The notes under the pieces were generated by a model. That model was not told the DNA's origin, made no database searches, and saw nothing but the letters and a program-made list of their open reading frames with translations. Source: Laburnicola sp. R22_1 (Eukaryota > Ascomycota > Dothideomycetes > Pleosporales > Didymosphaeriaceae). Taken from it: 64,000 nt of DNA. The DNA is taken from positions 1,116,001 to 1,180,000 of the forward strand of contig JACONQ010000006.1 of the NCBI GenBank assembly GCA_014281115.1, written 5' to 3'. The position numbers and the translations under genes were made by a program. Positions 1-13,192 of the stretch are shown here, one piece after another; position 1 is the first letter of the stretch; every line of letters begins with the position of its first letter.

Positions 1-669
1 CATAAGAGGATAGTAAACTAAAACTTTATAAAGTTAGTAAGTAGATATTACTACTATATAAAACAAAGGAGCAATTATAAAAAAATATAATTAGCTATAT
101 AATTTGTTTTATTATATCCTATTCTCTATACGCAAAAGAATAGTAGATTAAGCCTTTATAAAGTTAGTAAGTAAATGTTACTATAATATAAAATAAAGAA
201 ACCAATTGTATAAGACGTATAAAATCTATCCTTATTAATAGAAATAGTAGATTAACTCTTATATTAAGTTAGTAAGTGGATATTACTACTATACAAAACT
301 TAAGAAAAGATAGTGCACTAAGCACCCTACTAGTAACTATATAAATATATAGTTAGATAATAATAAACTCTAATAAACTCTAATCCTTTATATAAGTAAC
401 CTATTAAACAAACTAGTTATATAATAGCTACCCCTACTATATTATAAGAAGCCTCTACTATCTTACACAAAGCTCCTACCGCCTTATAAGACAACACTAA
501 TATACCTAAGTATACTTGACTATACAATTAGTATATTAAAGAAATAGGAATATTAGAGAAAATATTACGCAAGGGAATAACACCTATATATTAAAATAAT
601 AATATTAATATAGTAGATAATTCTTCTTAGTTAGAAATATAATTATATGCGGCATATACTATTACTAAG
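1..669. repeat. AT-rich sequence with three diverged direct repeats
   Basis: No gene is visible. A unit containing AAGTTAGTAAGT followed by a TTACTA-rich stretch occurs at about 31, 161 and 266, so the spacing is 130 then 105 bp. Each copy is preceded by a TAGTA(A/G)A-like box and followed by an A-rich tail. Differences between copies are mostly C/T and G/A changes, as expected for RIP-decayed tandem repeats. The rest, up to the mariner-like element, is AT-rich without recognisable coding. Confidence 0.5.
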
Positions 670-3590
670 TACAGTGGGATGCAAAAAAAGTCACTTAAAA
701 CGTTACCTTTTCTAAAGTCTTATAGTGTCCTGATTAGGTTAGGTAAAAATATAACAGATATATTATTTTAACGAGAAGGTTTAGGAAATTATACCTAGGC
801 TATTAGTAAGCGCTTAGTCAGTCTAGGGTAAAAGTAATGTAGGGGTAAAATAGGGATAAAATAAAACTGTAACTTTAGAAGAGTATAACTTTTACCTAAG
901 ATACAGATTTGGCCAATACTTATATATAGTATAATATATTCTTTTCCTAATGTCGTTATGAATTTTTAGTATTCATTTACTGCTATTATTTTTAATTATC
1001 TTAGGTTTAAGGAATTTTAGTAATCGATTAAGAAACTAGTAATAAAGTAATATTTAATATAATAAATAGTATATTTTAGCTTATGTATAGGCACTAGATT
1101 ATATACATATAGATTATATATAAATATTATTATTCTATTAAACTATTTAATATAGGTGCACTAAAATTAATATTATAAAGTCTATAGTATTAAGATTACT
1201 AACACTTATTACTAACATAACATAATATTATAAGATTACTCGAACTATATCATAGAGTATATATATATATATTAAACTATATTTATATATATAGTATAGC
1301 TTATATAATTAAGTAAATAAATTTTACTTTTTATTAATTACGCTAAAGCGTCTATTACTTTATAGATTATAGATTATTATTACTATTACTATTAGTATAG
1401 GTTACGAGTACTCTATATATTATAATAATATAATAATATTATATATATATAGTATTTATAAAACTATATATAAAAAGATCTCAAGAAAAGGACTAAGTCT
1501 ACTAGTATAAAAAGGTCTACTTTTTTAAACTTAAATATATTCTTTATTATAAGGCCTATTAGAATAAGAGAAACTAGGTTTTAACTAGAATAATAAGGCT
1601 AATAAAGTTATAGTTCTAGTTTATACTTATTTAGCTATTAGTGAATATAATTTAGAAGTAAAATAGGGATAACAAAAATCTATAACTTTAGAGTAAAATA
1701 ACCTTTTAATTAATGAATAAAAATAGTTATAATTTTAATATAGTATAGATTTAGGCCCATAGGATAGTTCTATAGTTTTATATTATAGGGTTATTATCTA
1801 TATAAGTTAGTATTTAATAGTGTATTAATAATATTAAATATTAATAAAATAGTAATAAAGTAATATATAATATATTACTAATACTTAGTATAATACCCTT
1901 TAGCCTCTATAACAGCGTCATGACGCCTAGGTCAAGATAATATACAATTATCTATAACCTTTTGGGGAATTAAAGCCCACTCCTCTAGTATAGCCTTTTT
2001 AAAAGCCTCAATACTAGCCTCACTTTTACCTACCCCTAAAGTAGTATTATGTCTCTTATTTAGTCTATATTATAATAGACTCTAGACGTTTTCAATAGGG
2101 GCAAGATCGGGACTATAGGGGGTGGTGAAAGAGATTAATTTTCTCTTTTTAAAGAAATCCAAAGCTAATGTAGTTTTATGGATTTTGGCGTCATCTTGTT
2201 AAAATTGCCACCCTAGACTAGTATTAATATATAAAACCTTATAAATTATTTAAAATATAATATATAGTAATATATATTATATTAAAAATTAAAAAAGAGG
2301 TAAAAAGGTATATATAAGAACTTACCCTTTTTAACTATAGGTTTAACTATAGGTATAAGGATTTTATTTAAATAATCTTTATTAGGAAAGCTAGTAGACT
2401 GAGTAGGAGTTTTAATAAACTCTAATCTAGATCTACCGCCTATCTAAATTGCTCCCCAGATTGAAATAGTAATATCGCGGGCTATTATTAAATTAGTATA
2501 ATAGTTATTAAAAAAATAAAATTTTAAAACAATAGAGAAGAAGAAGAAGATTGTTTTGAGTTAAGTAGAATTTTAAAATACTTACTAGAATTTTTAGTAG
2601 AATCCATTTCTTTCCCAACTTTACTATTTCCTTTCTTTTGATAGTATTCACCCCTACTACTATGCCCCCTTTGTAATGCTAACTCATCAGAAAATATAAC
2701 TTTAGAAAAGTCTATATTTTCTATATTTTTAACGTTTTCTTTAGCAAATAATAATCTATTATTAGCTTTCTTTTATTTAATAAAGGCTTTTTAGTAGCCT
2801 TATTAAAAGAATAACCCTCCTCTTTTAAGAAGTACTTTAAAGATGTTTTAGCTACTCCTAGAGTATTTTCTAATAATAATCCTTTATTTTCTTTCTTAGG
2901 GCTTTTAATTAAATCCCTATTAATAACTCTTTTAGCCCTAGAGGTTATCTTAGAAACCCTTCCTTTACTAACTCTTTTTATATTATAATTCTCCTTTTCC
3001 TTCTCTTTAATATAATAAATAGTATTCTTTATACTTTTTAAGGATTTATTTAAAGTGGTAGCAATAGTAGAATTAGGCGTTATAGTCTTTAAAAGAAGAA
3101 GAATGTTAGATTTAAGTGTAGTGAATTTTGGAGCCATTTTAAGGATTTAAGAAAGAAGAATTTAAATCTAGAAAGATATTATTATAAACTAAAAGCTTAC
3201 TAAGAAATTATATAATTAGTGCTTATATAAGCATATTCTAAATTTTTATACCTAAAATATAAAAGAAGTTAAAGAGAAGACTTAGCTTAAAAATTTGCTT
3301 ATATAATCTATCTTGAATCTAGAATAGCTAGTTAAAATTGAAAATAAAACTAAATATTAATTAAAAAGTTATAGAGCTCTAAATATAGAGTTAAAAAAGC
3401 TTTAGGTTTAAGGTTATATATGCCAAGACCTATGCTTAGTTAGCTAATACTCTATTAATAGTTATAATCTCCTAAACCTCCTCTTCAAAATAAGCAATTT
3501 AGTATATTTTTAGCTAATTTATTAAAGAAGTTATAAAACTTTTAAAAAGGTAACTTTCTAAGTGACTTTTTTTTATTGCACCCCACTGTA
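670..3590 (-). mobile_element. Tc1/mariner-like DNA transposon, RIP-decayed
   Basis: Terminal inverted repeats of about 45 bp begin with CAGTGGGATGC at 672 and end with GCACCCCACTG at 3588. Both ends share the (A/T)AAAAAAGTCACTT block. The element is flanked by TA at 670-671 and 3589-3590, the target duplication of the Tc1/mariner superfamily. At about 2.9 kb it is longer than typical Tc1 elements; AT-rich filler lies between the left end and the transposase 3' end. It carries a broken transposase on the minus strand. Confidence 0.85.
1900..3137 (-). pseudogene. Broken Tc1/mariner-type transposase
   Basis: The open 138-codon N-terminal part (2721-3137) is Lys-rich and shows a helix-turn-helix-like start with TIATTLNKSLKSIKNT, as in Tc1-like DNA-binding domains. 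Towards lower coordinates the same strand keeps DDE-domain signatures: ITISIWGAI with GGRSRLEF (about 2400-2480), WQF-stop-QDDAKIH (about 2170-2210, second catalytic Asp), and TPYSPDLAPIENV (about 2080-2120), followed by RRHDAVIEAKG near 1900. Several stops interrupt it, mostly at former Gln or Trp codons. It cannot make a full transposase. Confidence 0.8.
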
Positions 3591-3764
3591 GAGTTTTATA
3601 TTCTACTTCTAAATAATCTTATAATATTACTATATTACATTTTTATATTATATAAATTATATCTGTATATTCTAGCACTACTATATAGTATATAACCTAG
3701 TTAGCTAGAAGATAATCATAGAGTCTTTTATCTAATACTAATACTTATACTAATATAATATAAT
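3591..3764. other. Short AT-rich spacer between two transposons
   Basis: About 170 bp of AT-rich sequence separates the Tc1/mariner-like element from the Fot1-like element. No gene or repeat is recognised. Confidence 0.6.
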
Positions 3765-5975
3765 ATATTCTATTAGTAGCCCGGACAGATTAGTCTACCA
3801 GATAGTTTTTCTTGGTAACTTCGAGGTCCCTTATAACTTATTATAGAACACCACTAATATTACTTTATAGTGACTTATAATAAGCGACTATAACTTATAC
3901 TATACTAAGTTACTATTTAATCTACTTTTTATGTTATGTAGCCTCTTTGCGCGGCTATAGTAGCTGCGTAAAGCTAAGAAGTCTTTCTTAGTAGTACAAA
4001 CTTATAACAAGACTCTCTATAATATATAATATATTATCTACTATACTATATGTAGGCACTATATAGTATACTTATTATAATTTATAGTAAAGCATACTAT
4101 ATCTTAAGTAGTGCTTTATCTAATTTTTAGTTACTAAGTGCATACTATTACAAGATAAGGTTAAGCTATTATTTTTAGCCTTATAGTAACCTTTAATAAA
4201 ATTACTCTAATTTACTATTAACACTATCTAAAAATAAGCTACTAAGGGTAATATCTAACTCCTTTTCTATCTCTTTATCTATTTAATAGGTCCTTGTGTT
4301 ATGCCTAGGCTCTCTATACCTTCTATAGCAGCGTTATATTAAGGGACCTGCCTCTCCCTTATTACTACCTTGCGCCCTTTTTAATAACTTTACTCTAATA
4401 AAAGGGCTTTCTACTCCTAAATCTACTTACTAAGCAAACCCTAGCGTCCTACCTTTCTAAATGCGCTTTCTTTTATACGTTTTTTACTTTCTTAGAACCT
4501 TAATTTGCTTCTTAAATTTCTTAATATAGGTCTCTTAAAGTATACTATAGTAGAGTATAAGTTTAGTACTTTTTATAAGCTATAAATAGCTTAATTTAGT
4601 ATTTAGTAGAGACTAAATAAAAGAGTTGTGTACAAGCTTTAACTAGAATCTAAACTTAAGGATATTACTTAGGGTCCTAGCTTACTATAGTGTATCTAGT
4701 AGGGTATTCTAAGGTAGAGTGTAAATACGCATATTAAGGCAATTTACTACTACTAATATATTTAAAGAAATAAGCCTAAAGGCCTTAAAGGCTTTTTTAC
4801 AATTGTCTAGTATAAATATATTAAAAAACGCATTGCAAAAGGCTAGTAAGAAGCCCTCTTTATTAATATAAAAGACATATTAGTATGCTAAGTCCTGCAC
4901 ACACTAGAAGTACTTTAGCTTTAGTAACGTAAAATAGACTATATTAAGTAGCTAGAGAATATAATATAAGTGCGCTAGTATATAAAGTATTAGAATCTTC
5001 TATTCTAGATAATAATTCTTAAAATTCTAGAAGTAGTAGCTCTTATAGCTATCTAGAATAAGTAACCTCTATAACCCTACTATACGCGGCCTTATATACA
5101 CATTAAAATGCTTTAACTATACAACTCTAAGCTTATTATTAGTCTAGCCAGTCTTAGAGACTAAGAGCTTCTAATTATAAAGAATACTAGTCTTCTTATA
5201 CTACACTAAAATATAGACTCGCCCTTTATAAATAATAAAGGGCAAGGTAGTATACCTAGTAGCGCAAATACTTTAAATTACTATAACCTACTTATAGTCG
5301 CCTAGCTAAATAAGTGTAGGTTAAGAATATGTTTCTAAACTAGTTATAACCTTTATTAAGCCAATAACTCCTATCTAGAAGCATATCTTATTAAAGTTAT
5401 AGATATCTTTATTCTACACTTTATACTTAGCTTTTATATTCTTTACTAGCTAAAACTACGCGTTTATAACCTCTAGGTTTTCCTATTATATTCTTTATTA
5501 GTCCTTTACTTCATTAAAAGCTATTTTAAGCTTAGGTACGCGCTTTATAAAGCGCTAAGCCTAGTATTGTCCTATAAAGTCTCTATACTACGCAGCTAGC
5601 AGTTTATTAGCTATATCTTCTACCTTACCTAGCTAAAGTACAGATTCTTATAAATCTAGGTTAAGAATATAATATATAAGCGTCTACTCTTTAGTTATAG
5701 TAAGCTTTGCTATGCCAAATTATATATTTTCTTAGGTGATAATTCTGTTAATTTAATTACTTAGTGTAGACTTTAGAATATTATATGCTGTAGTAGCGCA
5801 TTGCAGGCTTAAAATTTGCTTATTCTAATAGGTATAAAGGGCAAGGTTAATTCTGCCTTCTTAGTTAGATAATAACACGTTGTATTATAAAGACATTATA
5901 ATTTATAGTAAAGTGTTGTGGTTTTAGCAAAAACTATCTGGCGGAGTAATCTATTTGGGCTACTAATAGAATATA
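3765..5975 (-). mobile_element. Fot1/pogo-like DNA transposon copy 1, RIP-decayed
   Basis: The left end TATTCTATTAGTAGCCCGGA (from about 3767) and right end GGGCTACTAATAGAATA (to about 5974) are inverted copies. The similarity continues inward for about 45 bp (AGATTAGTC...AGATAGTTTTT). The exact outer boundary is uncertain because the symmetry runs into AT-rich flank on both sides. About 2.2 kb is a normal length for fungal Fot1/pogo elements. A second copy in inverted orientation starts at about 63753. The element carries a broken DDE_1 transposase on the minus strand. Confidence 0.8.
3950..5720 (-). pseudogene. Broken Fot1/pogo (DDE_1) transposase
   Basis: The conceptual minus-strand reading is full of TAG/TAA codons, mostly at Gln positions. 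It keeps the order of Fot1/Tan1-type DDE_1 transposases: NKDIYNFNKICF with IGVIG (first Asp region, near 5420), LPFIIYKGRVY (about 5240), RLLILDSYKSYYF (about 5060, corresponding to LLILDGHxSH), and then a degraded C-terminal part. The catalytic Asp block in the centre is partly changed, and no open stretch is long enough for function. I infer an originally single-ORF transposase of about 500 residues. Confidence 0.75.
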
Positions 5976-8065
5976 TTACGTTTCTTTAAATATCTTTAAA
6001 ATATACTTAGAATATCTTCCTAATGTGTTTAGCTAAGTTTCTTAACTTACTCTAGTTAAAAACTTTCCTCTAATTATATAGTACTATATATCTTAAAGAG
6101 CTTAATACTATATTCATAAATAAGAATAGAATCTAGTAAATTATTAAGTATAAAAAGCTAGCGACTTTTCTATATAAGTTTAGTATAAGTAGTATATAAA
6201 ACACCTTTTAATCTCTACTTTAGTATATTTCTTTAAATATATTCTTAACTAGTTTCTAATAGTTTTAGGCGTATATACGTAGAATAATAATCTTTATCTT
6301 TACTAATTATATTATCTACTTCTATAAATAGCAGGCAAAGATCCTCTTTAACTAGATAATATTTTAGATAGACATATTATATAAAAGGCTTAAAAAGGGC
6401 TAGTTTAAGATTATACTTGCAATATTCTATAAACTATATACTAAAAGTATATATTCTCTTTAAATTGTTTATAAATAAGATCCTAATATATTAAAGTTAT
6501 TATACTTAATAAAATTATTACTAATGTTAAATTGCTAAAGATATATAGAGATAGTCTATTAGAGTTCTTTATATAATCTAGTAAGTAAGTAAGCTATTTT
6601 AGTAGAGATATATATATATAATATAGAGTTTAATAGTATTATAGTAAAGATAAATATAAAGCAAATATAAGGCAAGTAGTTTAAATATATTTAGAATATA
6701 TTCCTTATATATTTAAGGGTTTAGTAAGATGCTTAGCTAACTAGATTCTAATAGAAGATACTAGCACTAGTAGCGTTAGTCCTATATACGCTTCTACTAG
6801 ATATACTTCTATTATAGTATTAATAAGGCTATACTAAGAGTACCCTATATTAAAGACTTAAATTAGGGTTAAATTAGTGCATTTTTATTGATAAAAATAA
6901 AGGTAGAATATATAAAGCTTTATAACCTTTTTATTTATATATTACTCTATTTAAATATTTTATAAATAATTTCTAAATATATTTAAAGAGTATAGATTAA
7001 AACAGATATAGAACTAGGCAAGATATAAAAATATTTTATTATTATAGCTAGTCTATTATAAGCTGTAAGTTATATACTAGAAAATGTCTAGAATAATTTA
7101 GTATTATATTTAAATACTACTAAGTAGGTAAGGAATACGAGTTACTATATAGGCAAGCAGTAATTACTTCTAAAGGCTATTTTAAAGTATATATATCGTT
7201 AACTATATTAGAAATATATTACTAATATATTTAAGTATAATATAAATAGACCTTTAGATTATTATAATATATTTATAGTGTCTATTATAACTTATAAACG
7301 CCTTTATTAATAAACTAGTAGTTCTTTATAAATACTTAGTATAAGGCTAATAAGAGAGTAAAGAAAAGTTAAGAATATATAAATATATTATAAATATATT
7401 TTTAATAGATTTAGAGTAATTATAAAAGAAAAAGATTCTTACTAGCATACCTATTAAAAATAAGATACTATATTAGTTAAAATTTTTTAGATATATTACT
7501 GTTAAGCAAGTAAGGCATACACTATCTATATTATCTAAAGGTAGATTAGTATTATAAACTCTCTCTATCTTAAAGTTTTTACTACTTTAGTCCTTTTTAG
7601 TACTAGAGTAAGAAAGGTTAAATATATTCTAATTATTTTACTAATTTGTTTAAGTATATTATAGTCTCTATAGTAATAGGCAGTACTATTAAGTTAAAAT
7701 ATATAGACTAATTATAAGAAAATATAGCTAGAGTAAAATAGACTTGCCCTAAAAATTAGAAGGTAGAGTTTAAAGAGATAAGATAAAAGAAATAGCTATA
7801 GCTTACGTAGTAGTAGCTTTAATTTAAAAGAGATTAGTTTTAGTTTAAAAGAAAAAGAAGTAGTAGTTCTAGAGTCTATAAATATTATAGTGGATTTTTA
7901 TAGGAAAGTAGCACTAATTATTACTTAAAAAGCTAATATATTGTATTCTATGTGTAGATTAAGTTATTAAGTGTTAGAAGAATAAAACCGCCTATTAAAT
8001 CCTTAAGAGTTAATTAGGCACTAGCTTACTACATAACCCGTGTGGTGGAGTTTATTCCACTATAT

Positions 8066-8213
8066 TATATTCTAAATATATTCTAAATATATTCTAAATA
8101 TATTCTAAATATATTCTAAATATATTCTAAATATATTCTAAATATATTCTAAATATATTCTAAATATATTCTAAATATATTCTAAATATATTCTAAATAT
8201 ATTCTAAATATTA
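8066..8213. repeat. 11-bp minisatellite array (AAATATATTCT)n
   Basis: About 13 nearly perfect head-to-tail copies of AAATATATTCT occur here. Its reverse complement is AGAATATATTT, the same unit that forms the array at 9079-9251 in the opposite orientation and that occurs as one to four copies across 6-15.5 kb. Confidence 0.9.
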
Positions 8214-8526
8214 TTATTTAATATTAGTAAGGCAAGTTAGCTAGTTATTTACTTTTATAGTTATTTATTGTTACTAGGGCATATTAGTAAGTTAGTGTAT
8301 AGGCTAGGTTAATTAGCGCTAAAGATTTAGTAAATACTAATATTAATATAATATAAATAAGTTCTAAGTATTTTTAAGTAATAATATTGCTATTTTATAT
8401 ACTAGCTACGCCTACACTATCTATATATACTTATATATCTATATAATAGCACTCTATCTCTCTAACTTTATAAGCTAGCCTAAATAGATCTAGAATATAT
8501 TTTAAATATATTTCTAATAAGTTTAG

Positions 8527-8679
8527 CTACTATATAAGAGATATAAAGAGGAGGAGTTTATTTCTAAAGGCATAGGACTTTTTAAGGTAATAAATAGCAA
8601 GACTATTATAAACTTTAGAAAGGTGCGCTATAGATAGCTATTAGCGCTCTTTAGTATGCTATATAATATAACCTATACT
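8527..8679 (+). pseudogene. Decayed exon of unknown protein
   Basis: Directly after an intron-like module ending in TTTAG, 51 codons read with a single internal stop (a TAG where CAG would give Gln). The peptide begins LLYKRYKEEEFISKG and continues with FKVINSKTI and, after the stop, LLALFSMLYNIT. It is followed by another TAAATATATTACTAATATATTTAAG module. The codon pattern and placement suggest a real former exon. The family is not recognised. Confidence 0.4.
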
Positions 8680-9078
8680 TAAATATTTTATAAATATATT
8701 ACTAATATATTTAAGGTAAAATATAATACGCGTAGCGCTCTAAAGACGTACCTAGAAAATATATATAGTATCTAGGTAGTAGAGGCTATATATCTTAGTA
8801 TATAAGTCCTAAATATAGGTAGGCTAACTTAAATATAGGATTACTTTAGTAATCTATATAGCTAAGATATTATTATAATTAAAAGTATAAATATATTCTA
8901 ATTATATTCTTAACATATTTAAGCTAATTTAGTTTAAAATAGTATGAGACTATTATAGCCCGCTATAATGCTATTACTATAGCGAAGGCTAGAGAGATAT
9001 ACTTCTATAATAATTTAAATAGACTAAAGCTAATAGATAGATAGGAAGGCAAAGAGGATAAGCTAAAGCCTAATGTTA

Positions 9079-9251
9079 GTTTAAATATATTTAGGATATA
9101 TTTAGGATATATTTAGGATATATTTAGGATATATTTAGGATATATTTAGGATATATTTAGGATATATTTAGGATATATTTAGGATATATTTTGGATATAT
9201 TAAGGATATATTTAGGATATATTTAGGATATATTTAGAATATATTTAAGCT
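9079..9251. repeat. 11-bp minisatellite array (TTTAGGATATA)n
   Basis: The array starts after GTTAGTTTAAATATAT and contains about 14 copies of TTTAGGATATA, drifting to TTTAGAATATA at the end. It then runs into AAGCTAAGATAGTAATAG. The whole unit has the outline of an expanded intron: GTTAGT at the start, CTAAG-like branch site, and TAG. Confidence 0.85.
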
Positions 9252-9282
9252 AAGATAGTAATAGCTAAATATTGCTGTTAAA

Positions 9283-9324
9283 CCTAAGCCTAAGCCTAAG
9301 TCTAAGTCTAAGTCTAAGTGTAAG
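9283..9324 (+). repeat. Hexamer repeat CCTAAG/TCTAAG encoding a Lys-Pro/Ser tract
   Basis: Seven hexamers (three CCTAAG-type, then TCTAAG-type, then TGTAAG) read KPKPKSKSKSKCK on the plus strand. They are followed immediately by an intron-like GTTAGTTTAAATATAT module. A comparable KPKPSS reading occurs on the minus strand near 13310-13330. Confidence 0.6.
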
Positions 9325-10339
9325 GTTAGTTTAAATATATTTTAAAGCTATTTGAAATATATTTAAGCTAATATATTAATAGGCAAATACTACTAGGGTC
9401 TAATCTAAGAGCAAGGTAAGAGTAAATATATTATGAACATATTCTAATTATATTTAAACTAATATATATAGAATAATAATACGCTAGAGCTAGGTAAAAA
9501 TAAAGTAGGCTTCTTTGCCCTATTAACTTTATCTAAGTTAATAAGTATCTGTATAGACTTCTTAAGCTTAGATTTAGATAACTATAGGCTAGGAGATATA
9601 AGTAATATTAATTTAAATATATTATAGATATATTTAGAATATATTTAGAATATATTTAGAATATATTTAACTAGTATTTGCTTAAGAGCCTAAGAATAGT
9701 AGCGCAGATTCTAACTACTAAATATTAGATATCTAAGTAAACCCTCCTTACTAATCCTCTACATTCTTAGTAAGTTTAAACAAGTTTTACACTACTACTA
9801 AATATATTTTTATTAACTTATAGTAATAGAAGAAAGAGAATATTCTTTTACTTTACCCTACTACTACTATCCTTACTAAAGTAGTAAGTTTAAATATATT
9901 TATATATATTAGCTAATTTTTAATACTAGTAACTAAACTTTAGCTAAGAAAAAGTGCGTAAGGCCTATGCGCGCTACCGCCGCTATAAGGAGTATAAAAA
10001 GCTAGCTATACAACTAGTAAGTTTAAATATATTTTAAATATGTCTAGAATATATATAGAATTAATTTATCTATCTAGAAGTAGGACGACAAAGACTTTTA
10101 TCTTAAATAACGTAATAAAACAATCAGAGCCCCCTACTTAGTAAATGTCTAGAATATATTTAGAATATATTTAACTAGCTATACTATAGCGCTCTAGTAA
10201 GGTTTTAATATAAGCCCTTAGGAGGCTAGTACGTACGCTATAGGTTAAGCTAGTATTATAGTTTAAGTATAAAAACTTTATAAAAAAATTTAATTTTTTA
10301 CCTATATAAATATTTTTAGAATATAATACAAATATATTT

Positions 10340-10600
10340 ATTTAGATTTGGTAGAATATATAAGGAAGACATTTTCTACACTAGTCTATAAAGGAAATAA
10401 CTATAGGGTTTATATTTTATAAGAATATATTCTTGCCCTATTTATATTTCTTTAACTTATCTATCCTCTATTTAAAATAGCTTTCTAATAAGATATATAC
10501 TCTGCTTAAATATATCCTAAATATATTTCTAATATATTTACACTATTATAAAGAATACTTCGCGCACATTCTATACACAGTATAACACTATAAGAGAAAG
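10340..10600 (+). pseudogene. Decayed exons of unknown protein
   Basis: From about 10360 the plus strand reads RKTFSTLVYKGNNYRVYI, a stop at a likely Gln codon, then EYILALFIF. An intron-like module follows (CCTAAATATATTTCTAATATATTTAC), then the stretch at 10551-10588. That stretch matches 33021-33058 with only C/T and G/A differences. The product is unknown. The KG...LQEYILALF pattern faintly resembles large repeated fungal proteins near telomeres, but I cannot support a family call. Confidence 0.3.
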
Positions 10601-11523
10601 CTATAAGTATGCTAAAAAATACTATATATTAAGGTAATGCAATAAGACTAGTTTAGTAACTATTTAGGGACACTATTAAGTATGTGCAAATTAGCTAGCC
10701 TCTTATAAAATTAATTATAAGCTATACTATAGTCTATAGTCTATAGTACTAAAGTTAATAATAATAATATAGCACAGTTATCTACGCATAAAGTATAAAA
10801 ATCCGCAACTAGATTAAGTGTTTACCTATCTACAACAAAATATATTTAATTAGTGCGTAAGACCTTAAGGTTATAATCTAATACGCATAGCTATCTTTTA
10901 ACCTAATAATACGCTTTCTATAGAGTAGGTAGTTACGCGCCTATATATATATAATAAGCTAGATAATAATCATAATAATAAGATATATAATAATAAGGAG
11001 TATAATCTAAATACTAATAATAGATATATATAGAATAGGTAGTGCAAAGATTAAACGCCTACTATTCTTATAAAATATATAGCAGCATAGTATAAACTAT
11101 GCAGCAAATAGATTGCTATAGCTAGTTTGTCTTATTATAGTATCTAATAATACCTAGATACTTTAAGAACTATAGATTTTAACTTATAGCTTTGTCTTTA
11201 CTAGTTTAGCTATCTAGTGCTTAGCTATACTAGTAATTATTATTACTAAAGCGCTTTTAGAAAATAAGAAGTAAGATTTAATTAAATCTAAGAGCGACAA
11301 AGTAAGAGTAATAGAGAAAAAGTTAAATATAACCTAAAATACCTAAAGTTTTACTAGAATAAAGAAATATATAATAAGTAGTTATTAAAGGCGTAAGATA
11401 TATATAGGTACGCGCTTATACTATAAAATATTTATAAGTAATAGGTAAAGTAAGGCTAGTAAAGTATTAGACTGCTATTTAGTGTTAGGAGTACAAAGCG
11501 CGCGCGCAATTTATTATATATTT

Positions 11524-11567
<44 letters not shown>
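11524..11567. repeat. (AGT)n microsatellite
   Basis: About 14 perfect AGT/TAG triplets lie in AT-rich non-coding sequence. Confidence 0.95.
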
Positions 11568-12279
11568 ATAAAGTGTATATATATGTAGTAGATTGTTTAT
11601 TATCTAGTAATATAGTAAAAAGTTAAAAGATAAAGTTAATTATCTAGTAAGGTAGTAGGTACGTAAGTAAGTTAGGGGTATTATTATTGTAAGTTATTAT
11701 TTTAAAAGCTAGAAGGAAAAATGTTAGTAAAGTTTTAACGTACTCTAGGTTCTAGAGCTTAGCGCGCACATAATATAACGTTATATAATATTATATAGGC
11801 GCTAATAACGCAATAAAAAAACGCAGTAATTAAACGTAGTAGGGCTACTTAAAAATTAAATAAGTAAAGGTAGTTTATAACTCTTGTCCAGAAGGGAATA
11901 TATTTACATAGCCTTCCTATTAGTAGTATACTAACCTTAGATACCTCCTTAAGAGCGTACTAAAATTCTTTAAAAAAAAAAAAAAGAATATTATATTTAC
12001 TCTAATAAGATATACTATTACGCACTTATTTCTAAAGACAATATAGAGCTTTATAAGATAAGTCTTCTTAAATATTTATATAATATTTTTAAAATATATT
12101 CTAAAGATATTTAGTATTAGAATAAGGACTATAGTCTTCTACACACGTATATAAAGAGAAACTACTAAAACTATTCTATTATATGCTAGAAGCCTAAATA
12201 ATGTAGTATTTTTTACACTTAAACTGCAATTGCCTAGTATTAAATAGTTATAGAAATATATTCTAAATATATTTAAAAT

Positions 12280-12680
12280 AAGTTTAAAAGGAATAATATA
12301 AAAGAGAAGGTTCTAGATAAGATTTAAAAGTTAGATAGTATAGGCAATAAGTATGTAAGTAAGAAAGTTAAAAAGATAAGTAATAAGGAAATAAATAAGA
12401 TAGTAGATATAGTTATACTATTAGATATACCTATTTATAGATTAACTAATAAGAGAAAGAGGTAGATAAAAGGCAAGATAAGCTATGTAAATATATTTAG
12501 AACATATTTAGAATATATTACTAATATTTTTAGCCTAATTTAAAACTATATAGAGATCTACTTGTAGTCTTTATATATCTATTAGTATGCTCTCTTTATA
12601 TAGAGAAGAACTTAATAGTTTACACACTATAAGATTAGTATAAAAGTCGCTAGTATTTTAGATTCTAGTTAGTTAAATAG
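12280..12680 (+). pseudogene. Two consecutive decayed exons separated by an intron-like module
   Basis: 12280-12486 reads 69 codons with only two TAG/TAA stops. It begins KFKRNNIKEKVLDKI and contains VILLDIPIYRLTNKRKR. It ends directly at GTAAATATATT, a plausible donor. The module runs to ACTAATATTTTTAG at 12533. The next stretch, from 12535, reads with stops only at Gln-type codons and ends near KISIKVASILDSS. This donor, branch-site-like ACTAAT and acceptor arrangement is the clearest intron-like case in the block. The protein family is not recognised. Confidence 0.45.
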
Positions 12681-13100
12681 ATGTAGAATATATTAGAAAT
12701 ATTTTCTATAAATTTATAGTATTAGTTTCTAGGTTTCCTTAAGTAAAAACCTATTAAAAACTAAACTATCTAAGTAACTACCTATAAGCGGCTATAACAC
12801 TATTAGTATATAAACTATAAATATATTTATAATATATTTAACCTACTAAACTATTTGCTATCTAGCTCTAGTAATAATAGCATAACTTAGAAGCAGCAGT
12901 TTATATAGGGGTAGGCTAATTATTCTATTATAATATTAGCTAGCAAATATATTAGAAACATATTTAACTATATATCTAAAAGAGCGTTTTCCTTACATAA
13001 GTTACTATCTAAGTTTTACATATTATTATTTTATTATATTATTAGTATAATACTCTTAGAATATATTTTAAAAGTATTTAAAATATATTTAAACTTATAA

Positions 13101-13192
13101 CGAGGCGTCCTAGTCTAACTAGGGCAAAGCCTCTATAGTGCTTATTATTATCTTCCTTATCCTTGTCCTCGCTATTATTACTATTGCTATTC
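13101..13192 (-). pseudogene. Decayed minus-strand exon, Asn/Asp/Lys-rich
   Basis: The minus strand reads NSNSNNSEDKDKEDNN, then KHYRGFALVRLGRL, without a stop. It is bracketed by TATAAGTTTAAATATAT modules whose TATAAGT may be a GTAAGT donor hit by RIP. A second similar exon (NKNKDKDKHNNSKENNN) lies near 14740-14800, on the other side of the inserted Tc1/mariner-like element. This suggests repeated exons of one decayed gene on this strand. Confidence 0.35.

Noticed and set aside
8066..9251. CRISPR-like array of regularly spaced repeats
   Set aside because: The repeats are 11-bp head-to-tail minisatellites without spacers, in a fungal genome.
9283..9324. CCTAAG repeats as an interstitial telomere tract
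   Set aside because: The fungal telomere unit is CCCTAA/TTAGGG. These are six-base CCTAAG/TCTAAG units better explained as a Lys-Pro/Ser coding tract.
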